Assembly (NCBI RefSeq): GCF_002094855.1
Contig: NZ_ARYN01000024.1
Location: forward strand, 1-43,333
Source: Zunongwangia atlantica 22II14-10F7
Lineage (GTDB): Bacteria > Bacteroidota > Bacteroidia > Flavobacteriales > Flavobacteriaceae
Direction: 5' to 3'
DNA: 43,333 nt
How positions within the stretch are numbered: the stretch's first letter is position 1; every line of letters begins with the position of its first letter. This document shows positions 16,930 to 26,758 of this stretch, one piece after another. The notes beneath the pieces were generated by a model. That model saw nothing but the letters and a program-made list of their open reading frames with translations. It was not told the origin of the DNA and did not search any database. A program made the translations under genes and the position numbers.

Positions 16930-17423
16930 GTACTTTAGGAACAATTCCTTTTTGAGTTACCAGTTCAAATTATCTTGAAAATCAGTAATCGGGATACCAA
17001 TTCTGATAAATCAGTTTCTATTATAAATTTAGCTCTCAACTTTGTGCCATAATCTTAAAATTGAATGAGAGCAATTTCATTTTTTGAGCATTGAGATAAT
17101 GAATTCTAAAATAGAAAATTCAAAAGCCTTAAGGTGGATGACCCCCAAGATTTAAAATGAATACGTTCCTGGTATTATTCAAAAACAATTAAATGTTAAT
17201 TTAAAATGTCAAGTATTTTGTTTGGTTTACTTGACCAATAGCTAATGTTTACTGCTTTTGCAGTAATGGGAGTTACACAGAATATACAGCATCAAATCAG
17301 TATGTTAGCTGATGGGACCAACTGCCTAACGACAAAGCATTTTACCACCTATATCTTCGTTTAAAAAAAGAGGATAGCCTTTATTCCCTGGCATTATTTA
17401 TTTACGAACAGAAGTCTGATTAT
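16930..17423. other. Interval with no recognisable gene
   Basis: Between the SusD terminator and the convergent DUF4097 gene. The only open stretch is a 32-codon ORF (from about 17267, MGVTQNIQHQISM...) with no recognisable family. I see no repeat or promoter of note. Confidence 0.5.
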
Positions 17424-18128
17424 TTACTGCTTACGCATATAAATATTACCGGAAATGGTTTCAAGTTTGGTTTTTTGATCACCATTACTAACAATTCCCT
17501 GAACCCGACTGGAAACGGTCGGTTTGTTAGTATCGTTATTCATGTCTATGTCAAGATCAGAATAGATAGTTCCGGTAAGTGTTTTAGCATCTATTTTGGC
17601 TTTTTTCAAGGTCACATCTAAATTCCCGCTAATCGTCTTTAAAGCGAGCTCTCCCTCATATTTTTTCAATTCTACACTTCCAGAGATCAGATCGGTTTCC
17701 AGTTTGCCTGAAAAATTTTCAGAAATAACATTACCCGTGATGCTTTTTATTTTGAGTTCACTGTTTACAGGTACATAAACCAAATAATTGATTTCAGTTT
17801 TTTGATCACTATTATTGAGCATGATATTGTTCCTTTTCTTGAAGTAATCTCCGAAATCTGACGAGATATACATCTCTCCGGAAGATTCTTCCGTTTTCAA
17901 ATTATAAGCTTCATTACCTTTCCCATTCTCAACAAGAACACTGGCCTTGATGTTGACCTCCTTTTTAACCCATTGGACGATTTTTATATCAGAAGCAAAT
18001 TTGAAGTTTAAACTGATCTTTTGGATTTCAGATACGTTATAACTTTCTTCGACTTCCCGTTGTGCCTGGATAACCGAAGTAAAAAGAATGATGAGTGTAC
18101 ATGCGATAAACTGTTTCATAATGTTCAT
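17424..18128 (-). CDS. Secreted DUF4097-like adhesin-type beta-strand protein
   Basis: 234 residues, signal peptide about 1-22 (SVIQAQ). The rest is an array of short beta strands of the putative auto-transporter adhesin-like / DUF4097 type: SITGNVISENFSGKLETDLI, SGSVELKKYEGELALKTISG, LTGTIYSDLDID, and the final SGNIYMRKQ. Such proteins are envelope-located beta-helical or beta-solenoid proteins of unknown function, often beside stress sigma factors. It is last in the sigma-factor operon and ends like its neighbour (GNIYLRKK), so the two are paralogues. The first ATG (18128) and the second (18119, MKQF) are both possible. Confidence 0.8.
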   Translation of the reverse strand: MNIMKQFIACTLIILFTSVIQAQREVEESYNVSEIQKISLNFKFASDIKIVQWVKKEVNIKASVLVENGKGNEAYNLKTEESSGEMYISSDFGDYFKKRNNIMLNNSDQKTEINYLVYVPVNSELKIKSITGNVISENFSGKLETDLISGSVELKKYEGELALKTISGNLDVTLKKAKIDAKTLTGTIYSDLDIDMNNDTNKPTVSSRVQGIVSNGDQKTKLETISGNIYMRKQ

Positions 18129-18148
18129 TTTTTGATTGATTTAAAATT

Positions 18149-18964
18149 TTACTTTTTTCTTAGATAGATATTACCAACGGAAGCTTTCAAAGCTATTTTT
18201 ACACCTCCTTTATTGATATTTCCAGTAATTGATTTTTGACCACCTACGGCTTTAAGACCATCCTCTCTGGGTTTAATCAGGTCAAAATTGGTAAATACCG
18301 ATCCCATAGTGGAACCTAATTCCACGGAGGCTTTGGTATTTGATGGTAAGCTTACATCGATCATCCCGGTAGAGGAGGTGATGGAAATCGGAGCGCTTTG
18401 ATCAACACTACTAAAGATGGCATCAATATTACCGGTAGAGCTATGTGCTGTTATAGGGCCTGTCACATTAGTTAATTTAATATAGCCTACAACAGTATTA
18501 ATCTCCAGTTCGTTAGTTAGATCTTCAATGATCACATTGCCTAAATTCCCGGTTTGTAGTTTTATAGCTACGGAAGCAGGTATGGTAAGTGTTAAGCCCT
18601 TACGCTTATAGAATGATTTAAGGTCGTTAATTCTTAAGACTTCTCCGTTAATTTCTATATACATACCTAGTCCGGTATTGTCCTCGCCACCGGCATAAAT
18701 GGCCTTTAGACCTTTGGCTTTTTCATCGATTGAAACATCTTCATCTTCCCATGTAGATTCTGTTTCTTCAGAATCAGCGCAGTTATAACAACCCTCTTTA
18801 AGGATCAGTTGATCGGTTGTTCCCTTTTTAATAGCGATAGAGGTATTACTTTCGATTTCAATTCTTGAAATTCCTTTTAGTGATTTTTTGAACTCCGTCT
18901 GGGCATTAGCTACTAAACCTACCATAAGCATAAAGGCAAGGTATAATACATTTGATTTTTTCAT
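18149..18964 (-). CDS. Second DUF4097-like secreted protein
   Basis: 271 residues from the ATG at 18964, which directly opens a signal peptide (MKKSNVLYLAFMLMVGLVANA). An upstream in-frame ATG at 19003 would put 13 charged residues in front and overlap the anti-sigma gene, so I prefer 18964. The strand-rich body has SSTGNIDAIFSSVDQSA, SITSSTGMIDVSLPS and ends in ASVGNIYLRKK. CYNCAD near residue 60 gives two cysteines that may form a disulfide. It lies 20 bases upstream of its paralogue and follows the anti-sigma gene, so it is probably part of the envelope-stress output of the operon. Confidence 0.8.
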   Translation of the reverse strand: MKKSNVLYLAFMLMVGLVANAQTEFKKSLKGISRIEIESNTSIAIKKGTTDQLILKEGCYNCADSEETESTWEDEDVSIDEKAKGLKAIYAGGEDNTGLGMYIEINGEVLRINDLKSFYKRKGLTLTIPASVAIKLQTGNLGNVIIEDLTNELEINTVVGYIKLTNVTGPITAHSSTGNIDAIFSSVDQSAPISITSSTGMIDVSLPSNTKASVELGSTMGSVFTNFDLIKPREDGLKAVGGQKSITGNINKGGVKIALKASVGNIYLRKK

Positions 18965-18986
18965 TTTTTTTTTATGTTTTGATTGA

Positions 18987-19766
18987 TTATAAAAGTTGTG
19001 CAAGTCCCTGGTTTACCTGATATTTTACGTATTCTGGTACCTCAGGCTGATTTAATAGTTTTTTCATCGGAGTCACCGAACGTTCATCTTTTACATGGGC
19101 AAGAAATTGTATGACCGCAATTTGAACTTCAGGATTTTCTTCGGTTTCCAAAGCAGCAATAAAAGCATCTCTTACCAACTGATTCTCTTGAAATCTCGAA
19201 AGGGAAGCAGCTGCAGCCAGTCTAACATTGATGTTGTCATCTTTTTGTAATCTTTCGATGATCGCTTTCAATACCTGATTATCTGGCATATTAATTTCTT
19301 CCGTATAATTGACCGCCTGTATTCTTTTGCTCGCAGAGCGATTGTCGAGCATGGCTAAAGTCATATTCGTCTTAAGCTGCTGCGACTGTTCCTGTAGCTG
19401 GACGATTTGCGTTTGAGCTGATACTGTTCCGCGATATTCTCCATAAATATAGCCGGCAAGTAAGAGTAGGATGGAAGCGGCAATTTGAAAAGCTGTCTTC
19501 CAGGACAGTGACTTTACATTGAGTTCCCGATTTTTTAATTCCTTCTTTTCCTTTTGTAGCATATCCTCAAAGGAGGAGAAGTGTCCTGGCTGTGGTGTTT
19601 TTTCTGGGAATTTATTGATCGTCTTGTCAAGAATTTTGATTTGATCAATCTCTTTTCTACAGGATTCACATTTTGCCAGATGCTCTTCGAAGTCCTGGGT
19701 TTCCGCTATCGAAAGTTCTCCTTCCAGATAATCGAAGATTCGTAGTTCTATTTCTGTACAATTCAT
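18987..19766 (-). CDS. Anti-sigma factor with zinc finger, one membrane helix and HEAT repeats
   Basis: 259 residues. The N-terminus is an anti-sigma zinc finger: H29, C33 and C36 in FEEHLAKCESCRKE give the HxxxCxxC motif. One transmembrane helix lies at about 88-108 (TAFQIAASILLLLAGYIYGE). The outer part has HEAT-like helical repeats (LKAIIERLQKDDNINVRLAA, AAASLSRF, AALETEENPEVQIAVIQFLA). It should hold the ECF sigma factor inactive at the membrane and release it on an envelope signal sensed by the HEAT region. Its start overlaps the sigma-factor stop by 4 bases. Confidence 0.88.
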   Translation of the reverse strand: MNCTEIELRIFDYLEGELSIAETQDFEEHLAKCESCRKEIDQIKILDKTINKFPEKTPQPGHFSSFEDMLQKEKKELKNRELNVKSLSWKTAFQIAASILLLLAGYIYGEYRGTVSAQTQIVQLQEQSQQLKTNMTLAMLDNRSASKRIQAVNYTEEINMPDNQVLKAIIERLQKDDNINVRLAAAASLSRFQENQLVRDAFIAALETEENPEVQIAVIQFLAHVKDERSVTPMKKLLNQPEVPEYVKYQVNQGLAQLL

Positions 19767-20293
19767 ATTTCAACAGATTCAAAAAACAATTTTTTTAATT
19801 TCTTTAAAGCTCGGTGTGCTTTTATTTTAACCGCATTTTCGGTACTCCCTAAAATTTCAGCTATCTGCAGATAGCGCATTTCCTGAAAGCGACTGAGCAC
19901 TATGATCTCTCGTTCTTCAGGATTCAATTTTTTCATTACCAACTGCAATTTGAGGATATCATCATGCTTGTCCTCATCTTCTTTAAGTAGATGAACTTCC
20001 GTCCGCTCCTCATGATCATATCGCTTTTTTTGAGTTTTAAAATGATCATAGCTAAGATTACGAGCGATCCGGAATATCCAGGAATTAAACTTTCCTCCCT
20101 GATATGATTTCCGATACTTAATGGCTTTATAAAAAGTGGTCTGCATTAAATCCTCACAAGTATCACTATCATGAATCATCTGAATGAAAAAATTATAGAT
20201 CCACTGATGATAACGTTCGTAAAGTATCCGCATATAATCCAGTTCATCCTTAGCAACCATGCTCATCAATTCTTCGTCGGTTAGGTTTTTCAA
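19763..20293 (-). CDS. ECF-type sigma-70 factor
   Basis: 176 residues. Region 2 is seen in DTCEDLMQTTFYKAIKYRKS and FNSWIFRIARNLSYDHFK. Region 4 is LNPEEREIIVLSRFQEMRYL followed by QIAEILGSTENAVKIKAHRA. No extra domains. It is the first gene of a four-gene operon with its anti-sigma factor and two DUF4097-like proteins, and such units are normally self-activating. The promoter would lie in 20294-20340, but I cannot name its boxes. Confidence 0.92.
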   Translation of the reverse strand: MKNLTDEELMSMVAKDELDYMRILYERYHQWIYNFFIQMIHDSDTCEDLMQTTFYKAIKYRKSYQGGKFNSWIFRIARNLSYDHFKTQKKRYDHEERTEVHLLKEDEDKHDDILKLQLVMKKLNPEEREIIVLSRFQEMRYLQIAEILGSTENAVKIKAHRALKKLKKLFFESVEI

Positions 20294-20535
20294 GTTTTTG
20301 ATGGTGTTGTTTACTATAAAGACTTTGGTTTTATAAAAAGGTTTCAGGCAAGCTATTTTTTATATTCAAATAAATATAAAGAGGCATAAAAAAACTGATG
20401 AAATAAAGCATCAAAAGCACCGCTTTGCAGGAAGTAATATAGAATTTTGATTTTCGCTGAAAACGTCAAATATTTTATAAAGCCCTGCTAAAAATTGTCT
20501 TCATTCTTTTTCTATAGTATCTTAAATCAAAAAGA

Positions 20536-20958
20536 ATGAAAAGGATGGGAACAAAAAATGTGGTAAGGATATTAATGGGATCGGCAATGCTTTTTGCCGG
20601 AATAGCACATCTTACTTTTAAAAGAAAAGAATTTCAGGCTCAGGTTCCAAGGTGGTTGCCAACCAATCAAAAAGTAATGGATCTCACCGTGCTTTCTTCT
20701 GGAATTGTAGAGATCACTTTAGGCTTGTTGATGATACTTTGGAAGCAAAAGCGCATAAGCACTGGCTTGATGTTGGCCTTGTTTTATGTTCTTATTTTTC
20801 CGGGGAACCTATCCCAGTATATGAATAAAATCGATGCTTTTGGGCTGGATACAGATACCAAGCGCTTTATCCGTTTGCTATTTCAACCAGTATTAGTATA
20901 TGGAGCTTTATGGTCAACAGGAGCTGATAGGTATCTGGTTGAAAAATGTAGTAAATAG
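20536..20958 (+). CDS. DoxX-like small membrane protein
   Basis: 140 residues with four hydrophobic helices (about 9-26, 50-66, 74-90, 108-123). AGIAHLTFKRKEFQAQVPRW with PGNLSQYM is typical of DoxX-type membrane proteins of flavobacteria. The function is not established; some relatives link to thiol or quinone chemistry. It is divergent from the sigma-factor operon (242 bases) and convergent with the HNH gene. Confidence 0.75.
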   Translation: MKRMGTKNVVRILMGSAMLFAGIAHLTFKRKEFQAQVPRWLPTNQKVMDLTVLSSGIVEITLGLLMILWKQKRISTGLMLALFYVLIFPGNLSQYMNKIDAFGLDTDTKRFIRLLFQPVLVYGALWSTGADRYLVEKCSK

Positions 20959-20973
20959 AAAACAAATTAAGAT

Positions 20974-21972
20974 TTAACCTAAAAATACTTGCTCTTGGTG
21001 CCAGGTTAAAGACTCCATTGCAGGATACCATTTTTCTTTTTCCGGTAGATAGATCGACTGATTCTCAAATTGGGATAATGTAAACTTAGAAGCCTTGTCA
21101 TTTACTAGCTTAGATACTTTTACTTTGTAATCACTGGTAATACTTATAAGCCCACGGTCAAAAGCACGATGCAGAGTAGGGGATAGAGCAATTCCGTTAG
21201 GAACAGTGTCATCATTGGAAAGGCTGAACGGATGGATATGGCAGGCATCAATCATCTGGATATTTGGTGTAGCCATAATGCGCATACCCGAGATGCAGCA
21301 ACGATGATTATAAATTTTAGGAATACTTCGCTTAAACAAACCACCACGGATAAAAAGTTCTTCCTGGTACCGACTTTCATCTATTGTTTTTCTTAGTTGA
21401 AGCAATCTCTCGCGGTATACTGTTCCGGATGAATTTAGTATCTGGTATTCTAATTGCGATTCCTCAATAGAGTTATACTGCGTAAAATAATTTGTTCGAG
21501 TAGTATAAAAATACTGATGCAATAGTTGTTCTTCCAGTATACGACTGGTTTCAGGTTCTTGCAATAACAAAAATAATTCGGGATCAATCTGTGCATAAGC
21601 CACTGTTTCCCGTAGGTTCTTAAAACTTTTGATGCTTCCCGATCTTGTAATTCCCGGTTCCATCCCCGGTCTAGCCACCAGCTGCCAAAAAGGTTCCGAC
21701 CTTAAATGGAAAAAAGGAAGGGTAAGATTTTCTATATGCTCGGTATCGACCAGATGACTCCAGATTTTCCTAAAATTTAATAGTAGTTCAGGAGTAATAA
21801 AGATTCGGTTGTCCATAATTTCTTTTTGCTTGATCCCACGAATTACACCTAAAAGCATTACTGGTTTATGCGGCGCTTTTCCCAAGTGTTTACTCACTCC
21901 ACGTTTTAATTTTTTAAAACAGCGGGAGTAATGATCTAGTATATGATGAGAAGGAGGAAAATCTCTCTGCAT
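20974..21972 (-). CDS. HNH endonuclease, restriction-type
   Basis: 332 residues. The C-terminal nuclease is clear: HRCCISGMRI, IDACHIHPFSLSNDDTVPNG and IALSPTLHRAFDRGLISI form the HNH beta-beta-alpha metal site. The first 200 residues (ELLLNFRKIWSHLVDTEHIE, LPFFHLRSEPFWQLVARPG) are the helical part seen in standalone restriction-like HNH proteins. No methylase or partner lies beside it, so it may be a modification-dependent or solitary defence nuclease. A fossil of a related gene lies at 9743-9812. The ATG at 21972 is used; a later methionine at about 21816 would also open a domain-like protein. Confidence 0.85.
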   Translation of the reverse strand: MQRDFPPSHHILDHYSRCFKKLKRGVSKHLGKAPHKPVMLLGVIRGIKQKEIMDNRIFITPELLLNFRKIWSHLVDTEHIENLTLPFFHLRSEPFWQLVARPGMEPGITRSGSIKSFKNLRETVAYAQIDPELFLLLQEPETSRILEEQLLHQYFYTTRTNYFTQYNSIEESQLEYQILNSSGTVYRERLLQLRKTIDESRYQEELFIRGGLFKRSIPKIYNHRCCISGMRIMATPNIQMIDACHIHPFSLSNDDTVPNGIALSPTLHRAFDRGLISITSDYKVKVSKLVNDKASKFTLSQFENQSIYLPEKEKWYPAMESLTWHQEQVFLG

Positions 21973-22307
21973 TGGCTGGTATTTTAAAGAAGTGCTTTGA
22001 TCGGAATAAATAGACCCACCGCTTTCGATGTAATAGGCTTCTGAAACAGCCTTGCTCCCATAGCTAGTTCAGGAACATTTTGTCAAGAAAACTATATATC
22101 AAAATTAGCTTAAAAGGACTTACATTTTACTATAGTTCGTTGTTGGTATTAGCTATTTTTAGCTTTATTCTACTAAAATATTCTTGTTTAGTGAAAGCTG
22201 ATTAATATTGAAATCGATATACATTAATACTTAATAACGATCAAAAAAACTTGATTTTACAGTAGCTAATATAGAATACTCTAATATTATACTATTCTTT
22301 TTTATAA
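21973..22307. other. AT-rich interval with nothing recognised
   Basis: Lies upstream of the HNH gene and downstream of the small membrane protein. No ORF, hairpin or repeat of note was seen. Confidence 0.5.
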
Positions 22308-22538
22308 TTAATTATTTTTATCAATTCTATGGTTTTCAGAAATTTGGATTGCAGTTTTTAAAAATATAAACATTCCAATTGCGAAGATTATTACGCCAAC
22401 AGATATCTTAATTAAGATTTCAACCTGAGAGAAGTAACCAAATAATCCAAGAATTTGGAAAAATAGAATCTGTAAACATATTAGAATAATAAGATATAGT
22501 AAGTAATTTATGTAATGAAAAAATAATCTAAAATTCAT
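22308..22538 (-). CDS. Small two-helix membrane protein, unknown
   Basis: 76 residues, mostly hydrophobic: helix one at about 8-30 (YINYLLYLIILICLQILFFQ), helix two at about 42-62 (IKISVGVIIFAIGMFIFLK), then a charged tail ISENHRIDKNN. I do not recognise a family. The gene is AT-rich like its surroundings and lies 160 bases downstream of the ABC permease operon on the same strand, so it could be its last gene. Confidence 0.55.
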   Translation of the reverse strand: MNFRLFFHYINYLLYLIILICLQILFFQILGLFGYFSQVEILIKISVGVIIFAIGMFIFLKTAIQISENHRIDKNN

Positions 22539-22700
22539 ATTTTATTAAGGTAATAATGAATTTTGCATCTGATTCGATTACCGCAAGTAGTATATTAGAA
22601 TTAAGGTCTGTTGGCTCAAATTTATCTTGATTGTTTTCTGAAATTACATTTTTTTTATTCAAAAACCACTATTTACAATTAATCGCTGTTCGCAACAATT

Positions 22701-25700
22701 TTAATCAAACATGGCTTTAATTTGGTCCTTATATCGATCATCGCTAACCTTTAGAATAACTTCTAATAAATCGGTCGAAGTAGGCTTAGTATTAGGATAA
22801 GCATGTTGTTCTAAAAATCTACGTAAAGCCATATTTAACCGTTCTTCTCCTAGTAGTTCACTCAATTCTACAAAAACAATTGCACCTTTTGAATAAGATA
22901 TAAACGCATTATTTTTTGTAGCTTTCATTAATGATAAATCGTCCGTAAATCCCTTTTCAGCATCATATATTTGTTTATGTATTGCCAAACGTTCTAGCAT
23001 TTTAGCTTTACCGTACATGTTTTTATATAGCATCATTTCGGTATACATAGCCAAGCTTTCAGTCAGCATCGCATAGCCTTCACGATCATCAGGATCAATT
23101 TGATTGGTTCCCCACCAAAAATGAGCAACTTCGTGCCCAGCAAGTTCATTAATCACATCTTGATTATGATTGCCTGCTAAGTTAGTATGAAACGTCATAT
23201 GTTCAGTCATAAATATAACACCAGGATAAGCTGTACCTGCAAAACCTTGTGTAAACGATGAAATTTCGGCGAACTGAATGGTCGAAAATGGATAAGTACC
23301 GAAATATTTCGTACAATAATCTAATGACAGTTTGGTGTTCTCAATTAGTCGATTCACATTGTTTTTATGTAAAGGATGATATAAAACCTCTATAGAAACA
23401 TCTTTATGTTGTACTTTTTTAACCTCGTAGGCAGCAGATGAAATCGCAAACCTAAATGGTATGGCATCGGCTTGATAGGTATAGTAGTTTCTATTAGAAT
23501 CTTGCCATTGCGATTTTAATGAACCAGTACCAACAGCAATTTGATTATTATCTGTTGAAATTTGCATGTTCAGTTCAATAAAATCGTCTACATTGCTTTT
23601 CATGGCATCAAATGGTTTCATGACTGTGGCTTCACCCAATGCATGTTGTTTTCTAATAGTCTTGTCTAAAACTTCTTTATTAGAATCATAACCAAATTGA
23701 GGAAAATAACGGCTGATTCGCATAAAGGAACCGTCCTTTACAATAGCATTAAAAGGGCTATGACCGTTTACAGCATACCATTTGTAATTCAAGTGAAATG
23801 TAAGTTTTGCCGAATCTTGGGCTTGTAATGCCTGCTTTAAATATATTTCTGAAATAGAGCTGTCTAGTTTTATGGTATCACTGTTATAACTAAATAAAAG
23901 TGATTGTATCCCAAAGTTCTTCGGTACACTTATAAGTATAGAATCTATAGCCTGATTGTATTGGTTTACCAACCAATAAGTGCCTTTTATCTGGTAAGCA
24001 TGTTCTTCAGGAAACAAATCTACTTCTGTACTAACTTTTTTTATTGTTGGCTGCGGATGGTTTTGGTATGTTCGGTAATCCTTTTCATAAGCAACGCGTT
24101 CTAATATTTCAACTTCTTTATCTTTTGGAACATAACCATCTAAAAACAAATAACCACTCACTATGCCTATACATACACAACTACTGGTAATAATGAGGAA
24201 ACGATATTTTTTGGCTTTGGTTTTTATTAAAAAGTATAGCGTAAATACAAGGCCAACAAGAGCAAATCCAAAAATTAGTCGGTAAATAAACGGCATTAAA
24301 TATGCACCATAACCTATAAAATTGCTATAAGCACCTTTGTAACCAGATAAAAAACGAAACAATGGGGTAGTGATAATATTTTTTGAAATAGGAGTCACAA
24401 ACAATAAGAAAAATAAGATGGATATACCTAATGCGACCGATTTACTTTTGCTAATGTTGTTAATAAAAAGCAGTAGTAATGCAAAGAGTATAAGTGGTAA
24501 AGTATTAAAAACAAAAACACCAAAATACGCCTGCCAATCAATATGAATATATTGAAAATTAAGTTGATAAATAATTGCTTCCAAGAGCATTAAACTAGTA
24601 AGAAAAATGATTAAGAGTATCATGCTTATACCATGGCCTACTAGTCGTTCTTTGGCATAATAAGTAGTATTTTGAATAATTGAAAACCCACTGGCATTGG
24701 CGCGCCAAAATACATCGTTTGTAAAGTACACTACAACCAATGCACCTATAAAGTAAAATGTTTCATTAATAGTTTTAGCCAGTAAACCAGAGCTAGCGTA
24801 CTGTTGCGGCAACCTAATGCCCATATCAATATCACCATACATTTCTACACCTACATAAAATAATAGTAGAGTAGCAACCGAAATAAGCGGAATACTTTTA
24901 AATAAATAAATAAGATCAATTTTTATAAAAGAGCTTAGGGCTCCCTGTTTTGTTTTTGATGTAAAAAAAGTGTCTACCTTTGTAAACGGAACCTCTAGTT
25001 GTTTTCTCTTTTTAGACGTTTGTTTATGCTCTTTCTTATATGACTTTTGTTTGAAATTTGGCAAAAATGAGAACGAATCAATGGCTAATTTTACTCCAAT
25101 TAAAGAGAGTAGGACAACACCAACACGATTTATTAGTAGGAAATTGCTAAGAGCTACTGTGTTGTGGTTTCTTTGAAAAACATTAAAGTCTTTGGCGTTA
25201 TAAAAATAAGGCGACAACCCAAAAATATCAGTTATAGCAGATATTTTTTGAGCCAATAGCGACTGCGGTAACGATTGTGCCATAAAAGGTGCGTTTGAAA
25301 ACATAAGTACAATCATATAAGTGATGTACAGCATTAAACCCGCAATAGCCACCAATAATTTATTCTGAAATTTTTTAGCAAAGAAAAACAGTACGCTACA
25401 TACCAATAAACTATTTATTACGCCAAATATCAAAAAAGGATATACATAATGCCACAGATGAAATTCTGAAAGCATTTCAGAATCTGTTTGCACATACAAC
25501 CCGATAATATAACCAAGCATTAAAATAAAAAAGCTGAAGGTAGTAAGCAAAAAGAAGGATAAAAATCGTGCTATGGCAAAGTCTCGCTTCTTTATAGGTG
25601 TGGTGAAAACGATTAAATCAAAATTGGCATCACGTTCCTTAAATAACCCAGAAAAGGCTAGGAGTGTGGCTATTAAAATAATAATAAGGCTTAACAAACC

Positions 25701-25868
25701 AGTCATAAACCCAACCGAGTAGGCTGCATTGGCTGCAATGCCATCCCCTACATTAAGATGAAACTTAAAACCAGTAAAAAAACCAATTACCAGATATGCC
25801 ACCAAGGCAAATTGTGTTGCTATATGTTTTAAAGCATAGTATATATCGTTTAGTAAAATAGTTTTCAT
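22701..25868 (-). CDS. ABC permease fused to an M1-type aminopeptidase
   Basis: 1055 residues from the ATG at 25868, which overlaps the stop of the ABC ATPase gene as ATGA; an upstream in-frame ATG at 25940 would add 24 unlikely residues. The first 580 residues hold about a dozen membrane helices in two ABC-2-like halves. The last 400 or so are a periplasmic M1 peptidase domain: the zinc motif HEVAH begins at H912, followed by the third ligand in LTESLAMYTEMM, and GTAYPGVIFMTEH replaces the GAMEN region. The fusion of ABC-2 permease with M1 peptidase is known in Bacteroidota. It probably exports or extracts a peptide and trims it, or serves peptide resistance. Confidence 0.88.
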   Translation of the reverse strand: MKTILLNDIYYALKHIATQFALVAYLVIGFFTGFKFHLNVGDGIAANAAYSVGFMTGLLSLIIILIATLLAFSGLFKERDANFDLIVFTTPIKKRDFAIARFLSFFLLTTFSFFILMLGYIIGLYVQTDSEMLSEFHLWHYVYPFLIFGVINSLLVCSVLFFFAKKFQNKLLVAIAGLMLYITYMIVLMFSNAPFMAQSLPQSLLAQKISAITDIFGLSPYFYNAKDFNVFQRNHNTVALSNFLLINRVGVVLLSLIGVKLAIDSFSFLPNFKQKSYKKEHKQTSKKRKQLEVPFTKVDTFFTSKTKQGALSSFIKIDLIYLFKSIPLISVATLLLFYVGVEMYGDIDMGIRLPQQYASSGLLAKTINETFYFIGALVVVYFTNDVFWRANASGFSIIQNTTYYAKERLVGHGISMILLIIFLTSLMLLEAIIYQLNFQYIHIDWQAYFGVFVFNTLPLILFALLLLFINNISKSKSVALGISILFFLLFVTPISKNIITTPLFRFLSGYKGAYSNFIGYGAYLMPFIYRLIFGFALVGLVFTLYFLIKTKAKKYRFLIITSSCVCIGIVSGYLFLDGYVPKDKEVEILERVAYEKDYRTYQNHPQPTIKKVSTEVDLFPEEHAYQIKGTYWLVNQYNQAIDSILISVPKNFGIQSLLFSYNSDTIKLDSSISEIYLKQALQAQDSAKLTFHLNYKWYAVNGHSPFNAIVKDGSFMRISRYFPQFGYDSNKEVLDKTIRKQHALGEATVMKPFDAMKSNVDDFIELNMQISTDNNQIAVGTGSLKSQWQDSNRNYYTYQADAIPFRFAISSAAYEVKKVQHKDVSIEVLYHPLHKNNVNRLIENTKLSLDYCTKYFGTYPFSTIQFAEISSFTQGFAGTAYPGVIFMTEHMTFHTNLAGNHNQDVINELAGHEVAHFWWGTNQIDPDDREGYAMLTESLAMYTEMMLYKNMYGKAKMLERLAIHKQIYDAEKGFTDDLSLMKATKNNAFISYSKGAIVFVELSELLGEERLNMALRRFLEQHAYPNTKPTSTDLLEVILKVSDDRYKDQIKAMFD

Positions 25869-26737
25869 GTGGCACTGTTTAAATAAGTGAAATAGGCATG
25901 TTCTAAATTTGGTGTTACAGGTATAAACTCTGTTGGGCAAACATCAGAAAGAACCGTTACATGCATTGCCCTTTCAATAAATTGCTTACTTATTATGTTG
26001 TGGTTTTGATCAAGCTTAAGTAGCTCATTTTTACTTGTTGCTTTTTGCCATAATTTCCCTTGTAATGCCTCAATAAATTGAGTTGGATTACCTTGTGCCA
26101 CAATAGTTCCTTGCTTAATAATTGCCATATTAGAACAAAGATTTCGTACATCTTCTACCAAATGTGTGGATAATAAAATGATAATATCTTCACCTATTTC
26201 GCTCAATAACGCATTAAACCTATTACGCTCTTCTGGGTCTAAGCCTGCTGTAGGTTCATCTACAATCACAATTTTAGGATCTCCTAATAGAGCTTGAGCG
26301 ACACCAAAACGTTGTTTCATACCACCAGAAAACGTATGTACTTCTTTATTTTTGGCATCAATTAGATTCACTTTATCCAGAAGATTCATAATTTGTTCAT
26401 GACGTTTTTTCTTATCATGAATACCTTTTAGTTTTGCCAAATGTTGCAATAAATTATAAGCGGAAACTTTAGGATAAACACCAAAATACTGAGGTAAAAA
26501 ACCTAACTGTTTTTGTATTTCTAGTGGGTTTTTTACAACATCAGTTCCATTAAAAAAAATCTGTCCTTGAGTTGGCTTTTGCAATCCTACTAGCGTTTTC
26601 ATGAGTGAAGATTTGCCTGCACCATTAGGCCCAAGTAAACCAAAAATACCGTTATTTATGTCTAAATTTATGGCATGAAGTGCCTGGTGTCCGTTGTTAT
26701 ATACAAGGGACACATTGTTAATATTCAATGTATTCAT
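25865..26737 (-). CDS. ABC transporter ATP-binding protein
   Basis: 290 residues. Walker A GLLGPNGAGKSS, Q-loop QLGFLPQ, signature FSGGMKQRFGVAQALL, Walker B IVIVDEPTAGLDPEE and the switch histidine in LSTHLVED are all intact. It is the partner of the following permease-M1 fusion (4-base overlap, coupled). It lies 21 bases behind the HTH gene. The C-terminal 70 residues are the usual extension of this drug/peptide ABC class. Confidence 0.93.
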   Translation of the reverse strand: MNTLNINNVSLVYNNGHQALHAINLDINNGIFGLLGPNGAGKSSLMKTLVGLQKPTQGQIFFNGTDVVKNPLEIQKQLGFLPQYFGVYPKVSAYNLLQHLAKLKGIHDKKKRHEQIMNLLDKVNLIDAKNKEVHTFSGGMKQRFGVAQALLGDPKIVIVDEPTAGLDPEERNRFNALLSEIGEDIIILLSTHLVEDVRNLCSNMAIIKQGTIVAQGNPTQFIEALQGKLWQKATSKNELLKLDQNHNIISKQFIERAMHVTVLSDVCPTEFIPVTPNLEHAYFTYLNSAT

Positions 26738-26758
26738 AGGATAATATTTAAGGAAGCG

